A stretch of 64,000 bases of DNA from Flavobacteriales bacterium (lineage in GTDB: Bacteria > Bacteroidota > Bacteroidia > Flavobacteriales > Flavobacteriaceae). The notes under the pieces were generated by a model. The model did not search any database and was not told where the DNA came from. It saw only the letters and a program-made list of their open reading frames with translations. Numbering within the stretch: the stretch's first letter is position 1; every line of letters begins with the position of its first letter. This document shows positions 1 through 9,835 of the stretch, one piece after another. Location of the stretch: contig WTJC01000013.1 of the NCBI GenBank assembly GCA_011525015.1, forward strand, positions 63,285-127,284, given 5' to 3'. A program made the translations under genes and the position numbers.

Positions 1-965
1 TAGTCTGCTGGAAATACCAGTAGTTCATTACCCGCTAAAAAAGCCTCGAGAGCTGGATCTACTTCAATATTGGCAGTAGCACCTTTCATGTTCAATGCGT
101 CAGAAACCACTAATCCCTCAAATCCCAATTCTTTTCGCAGTAATCCTTGAATAATTTCTTTTGAAAGGGATGCGGGCACATCAGATTTTGACTTTTGATA
201 AGCTGGCACCGAAAGATGAGCAACCATGACGGCTTGTAACCCCTGCTCTATCAATTTTTCATAGGGATACAATTCTACCTCTTTTAAACGCTCTTTCGAA
301 TGCGGCACTTGAGGCAGTGCCAAATGTGAATCAACTGCGGTATCTCCATGACCAGGAAAGTGCTTAGCGACTGCTAATACCCCCGCAGAATCAAGACCCT
401 TTGAAAATGCAATGGCCCTTTTGGTCACCTCCTGAGCTGAAGAGCCAAAAGATCGGTTTCCTATAATTGGATTTAGGGGATTCGTGTTTATATCCACCAC
501 TGGTGCAAAATTGATATGAACACCTATGCGCTTGCACTGAAGACCAATTCTGTAACCTAACTCTTTAATTAGAGCGGTATCTCTAACCGCACCTAAAGTC
601 ATATTCCACGGAAACTTTAATACGTTTCGCAAACGCATTGCCAGGCCCCATTCTGCATCCATTCCTATAGCCAGTGGAATTTTAGCTAAAGCTTGAAATC
701 TATTGGTTAATTTGATTTGTGCCTCTGCTGTGCCCGTAGAAAAAAGCAAATTACCTAAATAATAATCTGTGATAAGACTGTCTACTGCTTTCGGATCTGA
801 TTCCTGCTCTGAATTGACGTAAACCATAAAGAGTTGACCTACTCGCTCTTTATCGTTTAAGCTTTGGTATATACTGTCAACCTTTGAGCTAATTTGTTGT
901 TGTGCCCAAATACTTGAGCTTAACGTTAGCAATAAAAGGCAAAGGCGATATACTTTTTTGTTCAT
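1..965 (-). CDS. Glycoside hydrolase family 3 N-terminal domain protein (beta-N-acetylhexosaminidase/NagZ-like), truncated at window edge
   Basis: Reverse-strand translation from the ATG at 965 gives a signal peptide (MNKKVYRLCLLLLLTLSSSIWAQ), then ...AIGMDAEWGLAMRL..., ...NFAPVVDINTNPLNPIIGNRSFG..., AVAKHFPGHGDTAVDSHLALP, which is the GH3 KHFPGHG motif. Frame is open to position 1. Confidence 0.88.
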   Translation of the reverse strand, partial: MNKKVYRLCLLLLTLSSSIWAQQQISSKVDSIYQSLNDKERVGQLFMVYVNSEQESDPKAVDSLITDYYLGNLLFSTGTAEAQIKLTNRFQALAKIPLAIGMDAEWGLAMRLRNVLKFPWNMTLGAVRDTALIKELGYRIGLQCKRIGVHINFAPVVDINTNPLNPIIGNRSFGSSAQEVTKRAIAFSKGLDSAGVLAVAKHFPGHGDTAVDSHLALPQVPHSKERLKEVELYPYEKLIEQGLQAVMVAHLSVPAYQKSKSDVPASLSKEIIQGLLRKELGFEGLVVSDALNMKGATANIEVDPALEAFLAGNELLVFPAD

Positions 966-1085
966 TTAACGAAGTGGTTAACGCGATCTAATTAATAGTA
1001 TATAACAGGATTTTGACACACCTATTATGTACATCACAAATTAATTAAAATCGAAATGAGTAAGGGCTAAAAATTGATTTAAATC

Positions 1086-1727
1086 CTAGAAAAAAGATTG
1101 GATCCACTCTGGGAAATTCCGAAGTTTCTGAATCAACATATCCATAAAAGCACTTTGGTAGTTGTAGATGTAAACAAAAGAGGTTGAAAACAACACGCCC
1201 ACTGCAGACAGTACATTACGCGTACTGTAAACTGGTTTTTTAAGCTGCTTGGGTTTTGAAAGCGTTGTCTTCTTAGTTCCCTTCTGTTTCGTCTCCATAA
1301 CCACAGGCTTTTCGATAACTGTGGAATTGTAATAACTCACATTACTACTTGAAGAATAATTCCATCTTTTGCGATACCCTCGAATGTCATAATGAACAAA
1401 GTTGTCGTAGAGTCCCATTCCTCCGGTGTGAATTTTTCCTTTGTGTTGTAATTCATCTAATTCTTCAAAAACTTCCGTAGAACTCATTCCACTCACCACG
1501 ATATCAGCCGCTTTACCAAGAACGTGCTGCGACCGACTCGAACTGCCAGGAATGGTGCTGTTATACGACTCACATCTGTACCCACTATTAATAGTGATAG
1601 GACGTTGTATAAAATCTCTAATGTATTGCAATTCTTCTGCTAAACGTTGAACATTCAACTCCACAGTCATGGGCATCTCACAGCCACAATTACAATTGAA
1701 TTCGTGTTTTTTAAAATTTTGAGTCAC
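1086..1727 (-). CDS. Peptidase M15 family (Peptidase_M15_3-like, D,D-carboxypeptidase fold) with C-terminal TM segment
   Basis: SxHxxGxAxD motif (SQHVLGKAADIVV) and HYDIRG; C-terminal hydrophobic stretch VLSAVGVLFSTSFVYIYNY. Confidence 0.8.
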   Translation of the reverse strand: MTQNFKKHEFNCNCGCEMPMTVELNVQRLAEELQYIRDFIQRPITINSGYRCESYNSTIPGSSSRSQHVLGKAADIVVSGMSSTEVFEELDELQHKGKIHTGGMGLYDNFVHYDIRGYRKRWNYSSSSNVSYYNSTVIEKPVVMETKQKGTKKTTLSKPKQLKKPVYSTRNVLSAVGVLFSTSFVYIYNYQSAFMDMLIQKLRNFPEWIQSFF

Positions 1728-1843
1728 TGTTTAGGAAGTACTTTTAGGTTCAATTTATAATTTAAAACTCTAATTTCACACATAAATAGTATACCCTTAT
1801 TTTTAGATAAACGGCGCTAAGTATCGATAAAGTAAAGCGCTAT

Positions 1844-2353
1844 TTACTTCATAAATCTAGAATGCCAGCTCTCAGCAGCAGGCACCTCCCAATTCGATTC
1901 AAACTCAGCCTTAGTGGTTACTAAATTATTGAATACTATGGTTTTAGCAGAAATAGACTTGTCTTTTGCCATTTGCTTAAAGTCTTTTAAGGGTTTATAG
2001 GCAATAAATTCTCCGTGCTTAAACGACACATTCATATTGTCCATGAGTACAACATCAAACTTTTGCTCGAACCCTTGAATAAGATGCACAGAGGCATCTA
2101 TAGAACAACCCGAAGGCGCCTGGTGAGCCTGGTCAACAGCAATGACAATAAATCGATTATAGGGCGTTTTAAAACCCGCTTTAAGCGGTGTTCCGTGCGT
2201 ACCCCATGCATCAATAAATTCTTTGAGTGCTGTTGTTATTTCAGTTTGCTCCTTTTCAGAAAAAGTTCGATTGCATTGGTAAATCCAAATCCGTGAGGAG
2301 TCTGGAAGTTGATCAAATTCTATATTCATATTATAAATCTGCTGCTTCAGCAA
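1844..2353 (-). CDS. Conserved hypothetical protein; likely start is the internal ATG (MNIEFDQLPDSSRIWIYQ) near 2329
   Basis: Intact ORF overlapping the end of the downstream-numbered Fe-S gene; sequence resembles a conserved flavobacterial family of unknown function. Confidence 0.65.
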   Translation of the reverse strand: MLKQQIYNMNIEFDQLPDSSRIWIYQCNRTFSEKEQTEITTALKEFIDAWGTHGTPLKAGFKTPYNRFIVIAVDQAHQAPSGCSIDASVHLIQGFEQKFDVVLMDNMNVSFKHGEFIAYKPLKDFKQMAKDKSISAKTIVFNNLVTTKAEFESNWEVPAAESWHSRFMK

Positions 2354-3125
2354 TAAGTTCGGCGATATCTTTTACTTCTGTGGTATTCGATTCATCCTGA
2401 AAAGAAAGTCCATCATTCATCATTATGTTGCAAAATGGACAAGATGAGGCTAATATATCCGCATTGGTTGCTTTGACTTGTTCGGCTCGTTCAACATTAA
2501 TTTCTTTATGACCCTTTTCAGACTCTTTAAACATCTGTGCCCCACCGGCACCGCAACAAAGACCGTTTTTCTTGCATTTTTTCATTTCGACCAGCTCAGC
2601 GTCTAACTTGCTTAACACTTCTCTGGGGATTTCGTAAATATTGTTTGCCCTACTCAAATAACAAGGGTCGTGATAGGTAATTTTCTTTCCTTTAAAATGT
2701 CCTCCACTAACTAAGAGTTTATTGGCTTCGAATAATTCGGCGAGAAGTTGGGTGTGATGTATCACATTGTAGTGACCTCCTAGCCCTGGATATTCATTTT
2801 TCAGGGTATTAAAACAATGAGGGCAGGCAGTTACAATGTTTTGGGTTTCATAGGCATTTAGTACTTCAATATTGGCCATGGCCTGCATTTGAAACAAGAA
2901 TTCATTACCTGCTCTTTTGGCTGGGTCTCCACTGCAACTTTCTTCCTGACCTAAAACGGCAAAACTCACTTTAGAAGCCTGAAGAATTTTAGCAAAGGCT
3001 TTTGTGATTTTTTTTGCGCGATCGTCAAAGCTTCCCGCACATCCTACCCAAAAAATATAATCAGGTTTAATGCCTTGAGCTTGCAATTCTACTACGGTGG
3101 GTATTTTTAATTCTGAAGTATCCAT
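2331..3125 (-). CDS. (Fe-S)-binding protein, CCG-domain (HdrB/LutA/GlpC-like)
   Basis: Two cysteine-rich CCG-type motifs: HDPCYLSR...GLCCGAGGAQMF and CPHCFNTLK...SSCPFCNIMM. Confidence 0.82.
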   Translation of the reverse strand: MDTSELKIPTVVELQAQGIKPDYIFWVGCAGSFDDRAKKITKAFAKILQASKVSFAVLGQEESCSGDPAKRAGNEFLFQMQAMANIEVLNAYETQNIVTACPHCFNTLKNEYPGLGGHYNVIHHTQLLAELFEANKLLVSGGHFKGKKITYHDPCYLSRANNIYEIPREVLSKLDAELVEMKKCKKNGLCCGAGGAQMFKESEKGHKEINVERAEQVKATNADILASSCPFCNIMMNDGLSFQDESNTTEVKDIAELIAEAADL

Positions 3126-3128
3126 TTT

Positions 3129-4436
3129 TTATTCTTTTGTCCAATTCATGCGGTCTTGTGGACTAAACGGCCAAGGCGCACCATTGTTTTCCATATTGGT
3201 CATCATTGAATTCAAGTCAGATGGACCAGAAGATTCTTCCATAATAAGATATCGTCTCATATCTAAAATAATCGATACAGGATCAATCAAAATTGGACAG
3301 GCCTCTACACAGGCGTTACAAGTGGTACAAGCCCACAACTCTTCCCTTGAAATGTACCCATCGAGTAGTGGTTTTTCTTCATTGGATTTTTGTTCCTTAT
3401 CCTGAATCAAAGCAGTCGCTCGATCTCTGGTATCCATCATTATTTTTCTTGGAGAAAGTTTTTTGCCAGTTAAATGGGCTGGACAGACTGAGGTGCATCG
3501 ACCACATTCTGTACAACTGTACGCATTTAACAATTGCAATACACTTAAATCTGTCACATCTTTAGCTCCAAAAGAAGCTACGGTGTTTTCATCGGTACTT
3601 TGAGCAGCACTGGGATCCATAAAAGCCTTAACCTCATTGGTAACCGATTGCATATTATTCAGTTGGCCTATGGCACCTAACTTGGCGAAGAATGTATTTG
3701 GAAAGGCCAAAATGATATGCAAGTGTTTCGAATAATAGAGGTAATTCAAGAAACAGAGTATTCCTATGATATGCAACCACCAGAAACTTCGTTCAAAAAT
3801 AATGAGTGTGGAGGTCGTCATAGATTCAAAAAGAGGCGCAAATAGCGCACTTACAGGAAAAAAACCGGCTTCTGAATAATGCGCCACTCCTCTCGACTGC
3901 AATACCATATCAGAAGTGTTCATTCCGAAAAAAAGAAGCATCAAAAGAATTTCGAAATACAAAATGAAATCCGCATCTAGCTTTGGCCAACCTTTCATTT
4001 CAGATAATCTGAACCTTTGAATTCTCAATACATTTCTTCTCAGCCAAAAGATTACAACCGCCAATAGCACAAGGGCAGCAAAAACTTCTAAAGTGGCAGT
4101 GAAACCGTTGTATAAACTGCCTAAAACTTGATTTAAAATTCGATGAGTTCCAAAAAGGCCATCGATCAAAATTTCTATAAGCTCAATATTTACTACAAAA
4201 AATCCTATGTAGACAATGAGATGAAGTAGTGCGGCTATAGGTCTGGCCCCCATTTTAGATTGTCCGAAGGCCACTTTAAGCATCTGTGTCCAGCGAACAC
4301 TACTGTTTGATTTGTCAAAACTTCCTTGGCCTTGATTAATAGCTTTTTTGAGCTTATTAGCATTTTTAAAGAGTACGAAAAGTGCAATAATCCATAGCGA
4401 TAAGAATAAGATTGAACTAAGTATTGTACTCATCAA
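3129..4436 (-). CDS. Membrane 4Fe-4S ferredoxin-type oxidoreductase (HdrC/HdrE-like fusion)
   Basis: N-terminal TM helices, then two CxxCxxCxxxCP motifs (CTECGRCTSVCP, CTTCNACVEACP). Adjacent to the CCG protein. Confidence 0.82.
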   Translation of the reverse strand: MMSTILSSILFLSLWIIALFVLFKNANKLKKAINQGQGSFDKSNSSVRWTQMLKVAFGQSKMGARPIAALLHLIVYIGFFVVNIELIEILIDGLFGTHRILNQVLGSLYNGFTATLEVFAALVLLAVVIFWLRRNVLRIQRFRLSEMKGWPKLDADFILYFEILLMLLFFGMNTSDMVLQSRGVAHYSEAGFFPVSALFAPLFESMTTSTLIIFERSFWWLHIIGILCFLNYLYYSKHLHIILAFPNTFFAKLGAIGQLNNMQSVTNEVKAFMDPSAAQSTDENTVASFGAKDVTDLSVLQLLNAYSCTECGRCTSVCPAHLTGKKLSPRKIMMDTRDRATALIQDKEQKSNEEKPLLDGYISREELWACTTCNACVEACPILIDPVSIILDMRRYLIMEESSGPSDLNSMMTNMENNGAPWPFSPQDRMNWTKE

Positions 4437-5414
4437 TTACTGTTGTTTAGATGCCTTTTTGGCAGGGTCATCGGAGGGCAAAACGTAAGCTTTTTGCTTT
4501 TTACCAAAAAGTGAAATGTCTATATAACGCTTTGGATTCAGTCTTAAATCTTGTAAAAGCAATTCCAGTTCTTTAGAGGTGCTCAATAGGTTTTGATGCA
4601 AATCATCGTTGGACATCATTTTACCTAAACTGCCTTCGCCTTTTTCAAGTTGCTCTAAAATAGCCGTTAATTTTTTGGTGATTTCCTTACTCTCTGAAAC
4701 TATGGCAGCTACATCCGTCGAAGGGATACTGTCAGTAATCACTTTGAGGTTCTCACTGATATCGTTGGTGTTTTTTAAGGTATTTTGAATATCCGCGTTT
4801 GAGCTAGACATCAGTTCATTTAAACTAGAGGTTACTCCATTTAAACTCTTTGAAATTTCTAAAAGCTCAGCACTTGTCTGTTTTAAATTAGCCTGAGTAT
4901 TGACGTCTAAAACATTATTTATTGCTACAACTAAGCTATCGGCATTTGTAATGGCGTCCTCCACTTTTAATTGTAAAGGAGTCAACTTTTGTTGCACCAA
5001 TTCGGTTATTCCTGGTTTTACTGAAGTCGGTAAGGTATCACCGCTTTGAGCTAAGGGTGCATTGTCGAATTTTTGAACAATTTGAATACCCTTTCCCCCA
5101 ATAATTCCCGTATCGTAAAGTTCGGCAAGTGAATTTCTAGAAAATTCAAAATCAGAGGTGATAGAAAGTGTAACTAAAAGTTGTCCGCGTTTATTTAAAA
5201 ATCCAACGTCTTGAATGGTTCCTACATTGAATCCATTTAGGCTCACTGCAGTTCCACTTTGAAGTCCTCCGACGTGATCATAGACGGCGTAATAGGTTTT
5301 TGCAGAATCAAAAAGAGTGGAAGACTTCAAATAATTCATTCCGAAAATTGAAGCACAAATTCCAACAACGGCGATAAAACCTGCTTTTAGCTCTTTGGAT
5401 ATTTTCAAATTCAT
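4437..5414 (-). CDS. MCE/MlaD family protein
   Basis: Single N-terminal TM followed by MCE domain (YYAVYDHVGGLQSGTAVSLNGFNVGTIQDVGF) and coiled-coil tail. Confidence 0.85.
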   Translation of the reverse strand: MNLKISKELKAGFIAVVGICASIFGMNYLKSSTLFDSAKTYYAVYDHVGGLQSGTAVSLNGFNVGTIQDVGFLNKRGQLLVTLSITSDFEFSRNSLAELYDTGIIGGKGIQIVQKFDNAPLAQSGDTLPTSVKPGITELVQQKLTPLQLKVEDAITNADSLVVAINNVLDVNTQANLKQTSAELLEISKSLNGVTSSLNELMSSSNADIQNTLKNTNDISENLKVITDSIPSTDVAAIVSESKEITKKLTAILEQLEKGEGSLGKMMSNDDLHQNLLSTSKELELLLQDLRLNPKRYIDISLFGKKQKAYVLPSDDPAKKASKQQ

Positions 5415-5420
5415 GAATAT

Positions 5421-6917
5421 TTAGGGATGTTCCCGTTTTACTTTAGCCGTTATAGATATGCGCTGATTAGCTCTATAACCTACAATATATGCATCGGCAT
5501 ATCCAGACAGTTTGGCGCGTTCTAAAAGTCTCTTTACAGAGGCATAGGAGTGGGTGTCTCCAGCCATATATCTCGTATATTGACCAAATTGTTCTGTGCT
5601 AATCTTGGGCAAACCATTAAAGTTATCTGAGACAGCATCAATGGCCATACTTGTTTTTCTCGCCATGATTTGAACTTTAAAGGTGACTAAGGTTTCGTTT
5701 ACTTTCTTAAGGGCTTCTTCTTTCTCAGAATCTAAAGCTTGTTCTGAAGTTTCTTCTGTTGGAGTTGTCTGCTCCTCCTCTTCTTTAACTTCAGTACTAT
5801 CGGTAGACTCCTCATCATCTTCAGTCTCCGTCTCTTCTATGGCAAGTTCAGTCTCTTCTTCCGAGTCAGATTCTTTGGTTATTTCTTCAGGATCGTTCGC
5901 TGTTGGCGGAGTTGAGAGTACCTGGTCATCACTTTTTTGAATTTTATCAATCTCAGGCTCACCTTCTTCTATTTTATCTTGAGCCCTTTGATCTTCATAG
6001 CTATTGATGATTTCTTGATTCTTTTCTTTTGCCTCTTGTAATTCTTTATATGAATTTATAATTGTTGGTGATGCTATTTCTCCTTGGTCTATGGTCTCAT
6101 CCGTTGATGCACCCCCTATAATATCCGTATCAATGTCACTAAAGACACTGTTGCGCTCAAAATTCTTCTTATACAACAAAACGGCTTGCGCGATAGAACG
6201 CCCCATTTCGATTTGCCCTTTTTTTGAATTGAGGTAACTTCCTTCTCTTTTATTGGTTAAAAACCCGGTCTCTACTAAAACACTTGGCATAAAGGTTTGG
6301 TGAAGAACGATGAAACCCGCTTGCTTGACCTTGCGGTCTTTTCTATTGAGTTCACGCGTAAAACTGTTTTGAATCAAAGAAGCCAATTGAATACTTTTCT
6401 CCAAATGCTCTTCTTGCATAACCGTTAAACCTATTACAGATTCTGGAGAATCAATATCGTATTTTGCATACTTCTCTCTGAAATTATCCTCCAAATAAAT
6501 TACTGAGTTTTCGCGCTTTGCAACTTTGAAATTTTCTTCTGAAGCGTGAAGACCTAATACAAAAGTGCCAGCTCCATAGGCGTTTGAGGTATGCGCATCA
6601 CAATGGATGGATAGAAATAAATCTGCCTCGTTTCTATTCGCAATAGCGCCTCTTTCTTCAAGTTCCACGAAAGTGTCACTATCTCTGGTATAAACCACTT
6701 TAATATCGCTATCGCTCGCCAATTCGCTTCCAATGGCTAAGGCAATATTCAGCGCAATATTTTTTTCGATATAGCCATTACCTACATTTCCAGGGTCTTT
6801 TCCGCCGTGACCGGCATCAATTACTACTACAAAAGGTTTGGTATCAAGATTTGAGACGGCCCATGTAAAATGAATCGAAAACAACAGAAAAGTTAAAATT
6901 GATATACTTTTTCGCAT
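5421..6917 (-). CDS. N-acetylmuramoyl-L-alanine amidase (Amidase_3) with long acidic linker
   Basis: VVIDAGHGGKDPGNVG and SVLVETGFLTN motifs; signal peptide; E/D/T/S-rich region before a C-terminal domain. Confidence 0.88.
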   Translation of the reverse strand: MRKSISILTFLLFSIHFTWAVSNLDTKPFVVVIDAGHGGKDPGNVGNGYIEKNIALNIALAIGSELASDSDIKVVYTRDSDTFVELEERGAIANRNEADLFLSIHCDAHTSNAYGAGTFVLGLHASEENFKVAKRENSVIYLEDNFREKYAKYDIDSPESVIGLTVMQEEHLEKSIQLASLIQNSFTRELNRKDRKVKQAGFIVLHQTFMPSVLVETGFLTNKREGSYLNSKKGQIEMGRSIAQAVLLYKKNFERNSVFSDIDTDIIGGASTDETIDQGEIASPTIINSYKELQEAKEKNQEIINSYEDQRAQDKIEEGEPEIDKIQKSDDQVLSTPPTANDPEEITKESDSEEETELAIEETETEDDEESTDSTEVKEEEEQTTPTEETSEQALDSEKEEALKKVNETLVTFKVQIMARKTSMAIDAVSDNFNGLPKISTEQFGQYTRYMAGDTHSYASVKRLLERAKLSGYADAYIVGYRANQRISITAKVKREHP

Positions 6918-6993
6918 GTTTATTTTAATTTGACAGGACTTGAATATACTTCAAATTTAATAAATCCTATTTCAACTTAAGTTAAATATTATG

Positions 6994-7001
6994 TAAGTTT
7001 G
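6994..7001 (+). promoter_or_regulatory. Possible Bacteroidetes -7 box (TAAGTTTG) for the lptD-like gene
   Basis: Matches TAnnTTTG, 47 bp upstream of the ORF start in the divergent intergenic region; no clear -33 TTG. Confidence 0.35.
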
Positions 7002-7047
7002 ATGTCAAAAATCAAGCCATACCTGGTAATTAATATCCTTTACAGAT

Positions 7048-9816
7048 TTGGGCCCATCTAAATTTTCAGTTGTATTAGTGTTGCTAGCCCTATGTTTATC
7101 AGGACATATTCATGCTCAAGAGAAGAAAATCAAGGGCTTAACAGCTCCTCTTTTCCAGTCTAAAATTGAAGGCCAGCAGGCTTCTCAGGCGCTTAAATTG
7201 GACGTAGAAAATAGTAGTTCAACGAAATCCGATAGTATTCCAGCTGCCGTAGTCTCAAACGGTCGAATAACTGGTCCAATTAAATATAAGGCTAAAGACT
7301 TTGTAAAAATCTCCCAGCTCGAGAATAAAATTGCCCTTAACAATGAGGCTGAAATTCTATATGAAGATACAGAGCTCACAGCCGGTATCATCGACATTGA
7401 TTATTTGACCAGTGAAGTTCAGGCAGGTCGACTCACCAACGCCGATGGCGAAAAAGAACAAACTCCAAATTTTACTCAAGGGCCATCTGTGGTGATTCCG
7501 GATTCCATTCGGTTTAACTTCAATACCCAAAAAGCCCTTATTTACAATTCGAGAACCGAACAAGGAGCTTCCCTCGGAGCCTTAGGAGGTGGTGAATCCA
7601 TGAAAGTCTTTACAGAATTCACCAAGAAAGAAAACGATTCAGTTTTTTTCTTCAAGGATGGAAAATTGACCACTGCAAAAGACACCATTGATCCTGATTA
7701 TTACATCAAAATACGCAAAGCGAAGTTTGTTCCAGGAAAAAAAATCATTGCGGGTTTTGCCAATATGTATCTCGAGGATGTTCCTACTCCGATCGCATTG
7801 CCCTTCGCTTATTTTCCCTTGACTACAGGACGAACAGGCGGACTTATTTTTCCGACCATCACCAACGATCCACAACGTGGGTATGCCCTTCAAAATGGAG
7901 GCTACTACCTACCCTTGAGCGAATATGCTGATTTAAATATCATGGGAGATTTCTATACCAACGGAAGTTATGGAATGCGCCTGCAATCAGTCTACACCAA
8001 ACGTTATAAATATCGAGGAAACGTGAATTTTCGATTTGAAAATTTAGTCAACAGTCAAAAAGGCTTTGACGATTACAGTCGAAGTACCATCTTCAATTTA
8101 CAGATTTCGCATTCACAAGACGCTAAAGCGAGTCCCAATTCAAGATTTTCAGCCTCAGTAAATATTGGAAGTAGCTCTTATTTCAGAAATTCGGCCAATC
8201 AACAAAACCTGGCCTTGACACAAAACAACAATTTATCTTCATCGGTATCTTATTCGAAGACCTTTCCGGCCTATCCTTCAGTGAACTTAAGCTTGACAGC
8301 GACACACAACCAAAACACCAATACACAGGCCATCAATATGACCCTGCCGACGATGCAAGCCAACATGGAACGCATTTTTCCATTTGCCAAACGAAACGGA
8401 ATCAAAAAAGGAATCATTCAGAACATCAACTTGCAGTATTCGATGCGAGCCGAAAATAGAATTCGTACCACAGATTCTCTATTCCTTACTTCGAGAATGT
8501 TCGAAGATGCTAAGTTTGGTGCCCGTCATAGCATTCCAATCAGCACCAACTTTAAAGTTGCCAAATACCTCAGTGTTTCGGCCGGTGCCAGTTATGAGGA
8601 TGTTTGGACTTTTGAAACCTTTAGAAGAGGACAAGACCCCAATGCAGAATTCAACAAAGAAATTGTACTAGATACTGTAAGAGGCTTTGAACGATACAAC
8701 AACTACGGTATTAGTTCGAGTGTTGGAACCACCTTGTACGGAACTTATACCTTTAAAGAAAATTCAAAATTTGAGGCCATACGACATGTAATGCGTCCTT
8801 CGGTATCTTGGAGTTATAAACCCTCGTTTGAGCAGTATTACGACTATTATGAACGCTATGACGGGGCCTTAGAGCAGTATTCTATTTTCGAAGGAAGTCT
8901 CTATGGTGCACCTAGTCTAAGACGTACCAATAGCATGAGTTTTGCGCTGCAAAATACTTTGGAGGCCAAGGTTAGACCAAAAGACAGTACAGAAACCGAA
9001 TCGAGAAAGGTTTCGCTCCTGAGCAATTTAAATTTTTCGAGTTCTTACAATATGGAGGCGGACTCACTGCGGATAAGCCCTGTTACTTTTAATGGAGCCA
9101 CTGCCCTATTCGACAAGAAGATGAGCATCAATTTTACAGGGTCGCTAGACCCCTATGCACTGGATGCCAATAACCGAAAAATCAACAAACTCAATGTAAA
9201 AAACAACGGATCTCTCTTTCGCCTTACTCGTTTTACAGTGAATGTGGGTTATTCATTGGACAATAAAACCTTTGATAAAAGTGCGCGCAAGCGAGACGAT
9301 GAAGAAGCTGACGACAGAAATGGAGAAAATTACAACGAAGACTACAGAGCAGCCAGTGGTGGACGCGATGACGATTTATTTGGATTTGGATTAAACGATG
9401 GAGGATTCGACGATAGAAGCCGCTCTAGAGGGGCTCCTGAAGACGAAGAAGAGGAAGAAAGTGAACTGTATCGCAATCCATTGCCTTGGACCTTGCGTTT
9501 GGCCTTTACTTCAAATTATTCGAATAACGTCAGACAAAACGAATTCACGAATACTTCCTTAATGTTTTCGGGAACCGTAGATCTCACTCCTAAATGGAAA
9601 GTTCGTTTTTCTTCGGGATATGATTTTAAAAATAAAGGATTCAACCTCACCCAACTCGGATTTAAACGAGAATTAAAAAGTTTTGATTTGCGATTTAATT
9701 GGGTACCTTTTGGTCGAAATCAACGGTGGGATTTCTTTATTGGTATAAACAGCTCTATGCTCTCAGACCTCAAATGGGAAAGTCGAAGTCAAAGAAACAC
9801 CTCATTTAGACGTTAA
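7048..9816 (+). CDS. lptD: LPS assembly outer membrane protein LptD-like
   Basis: OstA/LptA-like N-terminal region (VKISQLENKIALNNEAEILYEDTELTAGIIDIDYLTSEVQA) and a long beta-barrel; TTG start. Confidence 0.8.
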   Translation: MGPSKFSVVLVLLALCLSGHIHAQEKKIKGLTAPLFQSKIEGQQASQALKLDVENSSSTKSDSIPAAVVSNGRITGPIKYKAKDFVKISQLENKIALNNEAEILYEDTELTAGIIDIDYLTSEVQAGRLTNADGEKEQTPNFTQGPSVVIPDSIRFNFNTQKALIYNSRTEQGASLGALGGGESMKVFTEFTKKENDSVFFFKDGKLTTAKDTIDPDYYIKIRKAKFVPGKKIIAGFANMYLEDVPTPIALPFAYFPLTTGRTGGLIFPTITNDPQRGYALQNGGYYLPLSEYADLNIMGDFYTNGSYGMRLQSVYTKRYKYRGNVNFRFENLVNSQKGFDDYSRSTIFNLQISHSQDAKASPNSRFSASVNIGSSSYFRNSANQQNLALTQNNNLSSSVSYSKTFPAYPSVNLSLTATHNQNTNTQAINMTLPTMQANMERIFPFAKRNGIKKGIIQNINLQYSMRAENRIRTTDSLFLTSRMFEDAKFGARHSIPISTNFKVAKYLSVSAGASYEDVWTFETFRRGQDPNAEFNKEIVLDTVRGFERYNNYGISSSVGTTLYGTYTFKENSKFEAIRHVMRPSVSWSYKPSFEQYYDYYERYDGALEQYSIFEGSLYGAPSLRRTNSMSFALQNTLEAKVRPKDSTETESRKVSLLSNLNFSSSYNMEADSLRISPVTFNGATALFDKKMSINFTGSLDPYALDANNRKINKLNVKNNGSLFRLTRFTVNVGYSLDNKTFDKSARKRDDEEADDRNGENYNEDYRAASGGRDDDLFGFGLNDGGFDDRSRSRGAPEDEEEEESELYRNPLPWTLRLAFTSNYSNNVRQNEFTNTSLMFSGTVDLTPKWKVRFSSGYDFKNKGFNLTQLGFKRELKSFDLRFNWVPFGRNQRWDFFIGINSSMLSDLKWESRSQRNTSFRR

Positions 9817-9835
9817 ACTATATAAAACAAACACA

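Noticed and set aside
1844-2353. Possible 'ABC transporter ATPase' label for the 169-aa protein
   Set aside because: No Walker A, signature or Walker B motif is present; kept as conserved hypothetical.
5683-5940. 85-aa Ser-rich ORF on the plus strand
   Set aside because: Antisense shadow of the acidic low-complexity linker of the amidase gene; composition is explained by the opposite frame.
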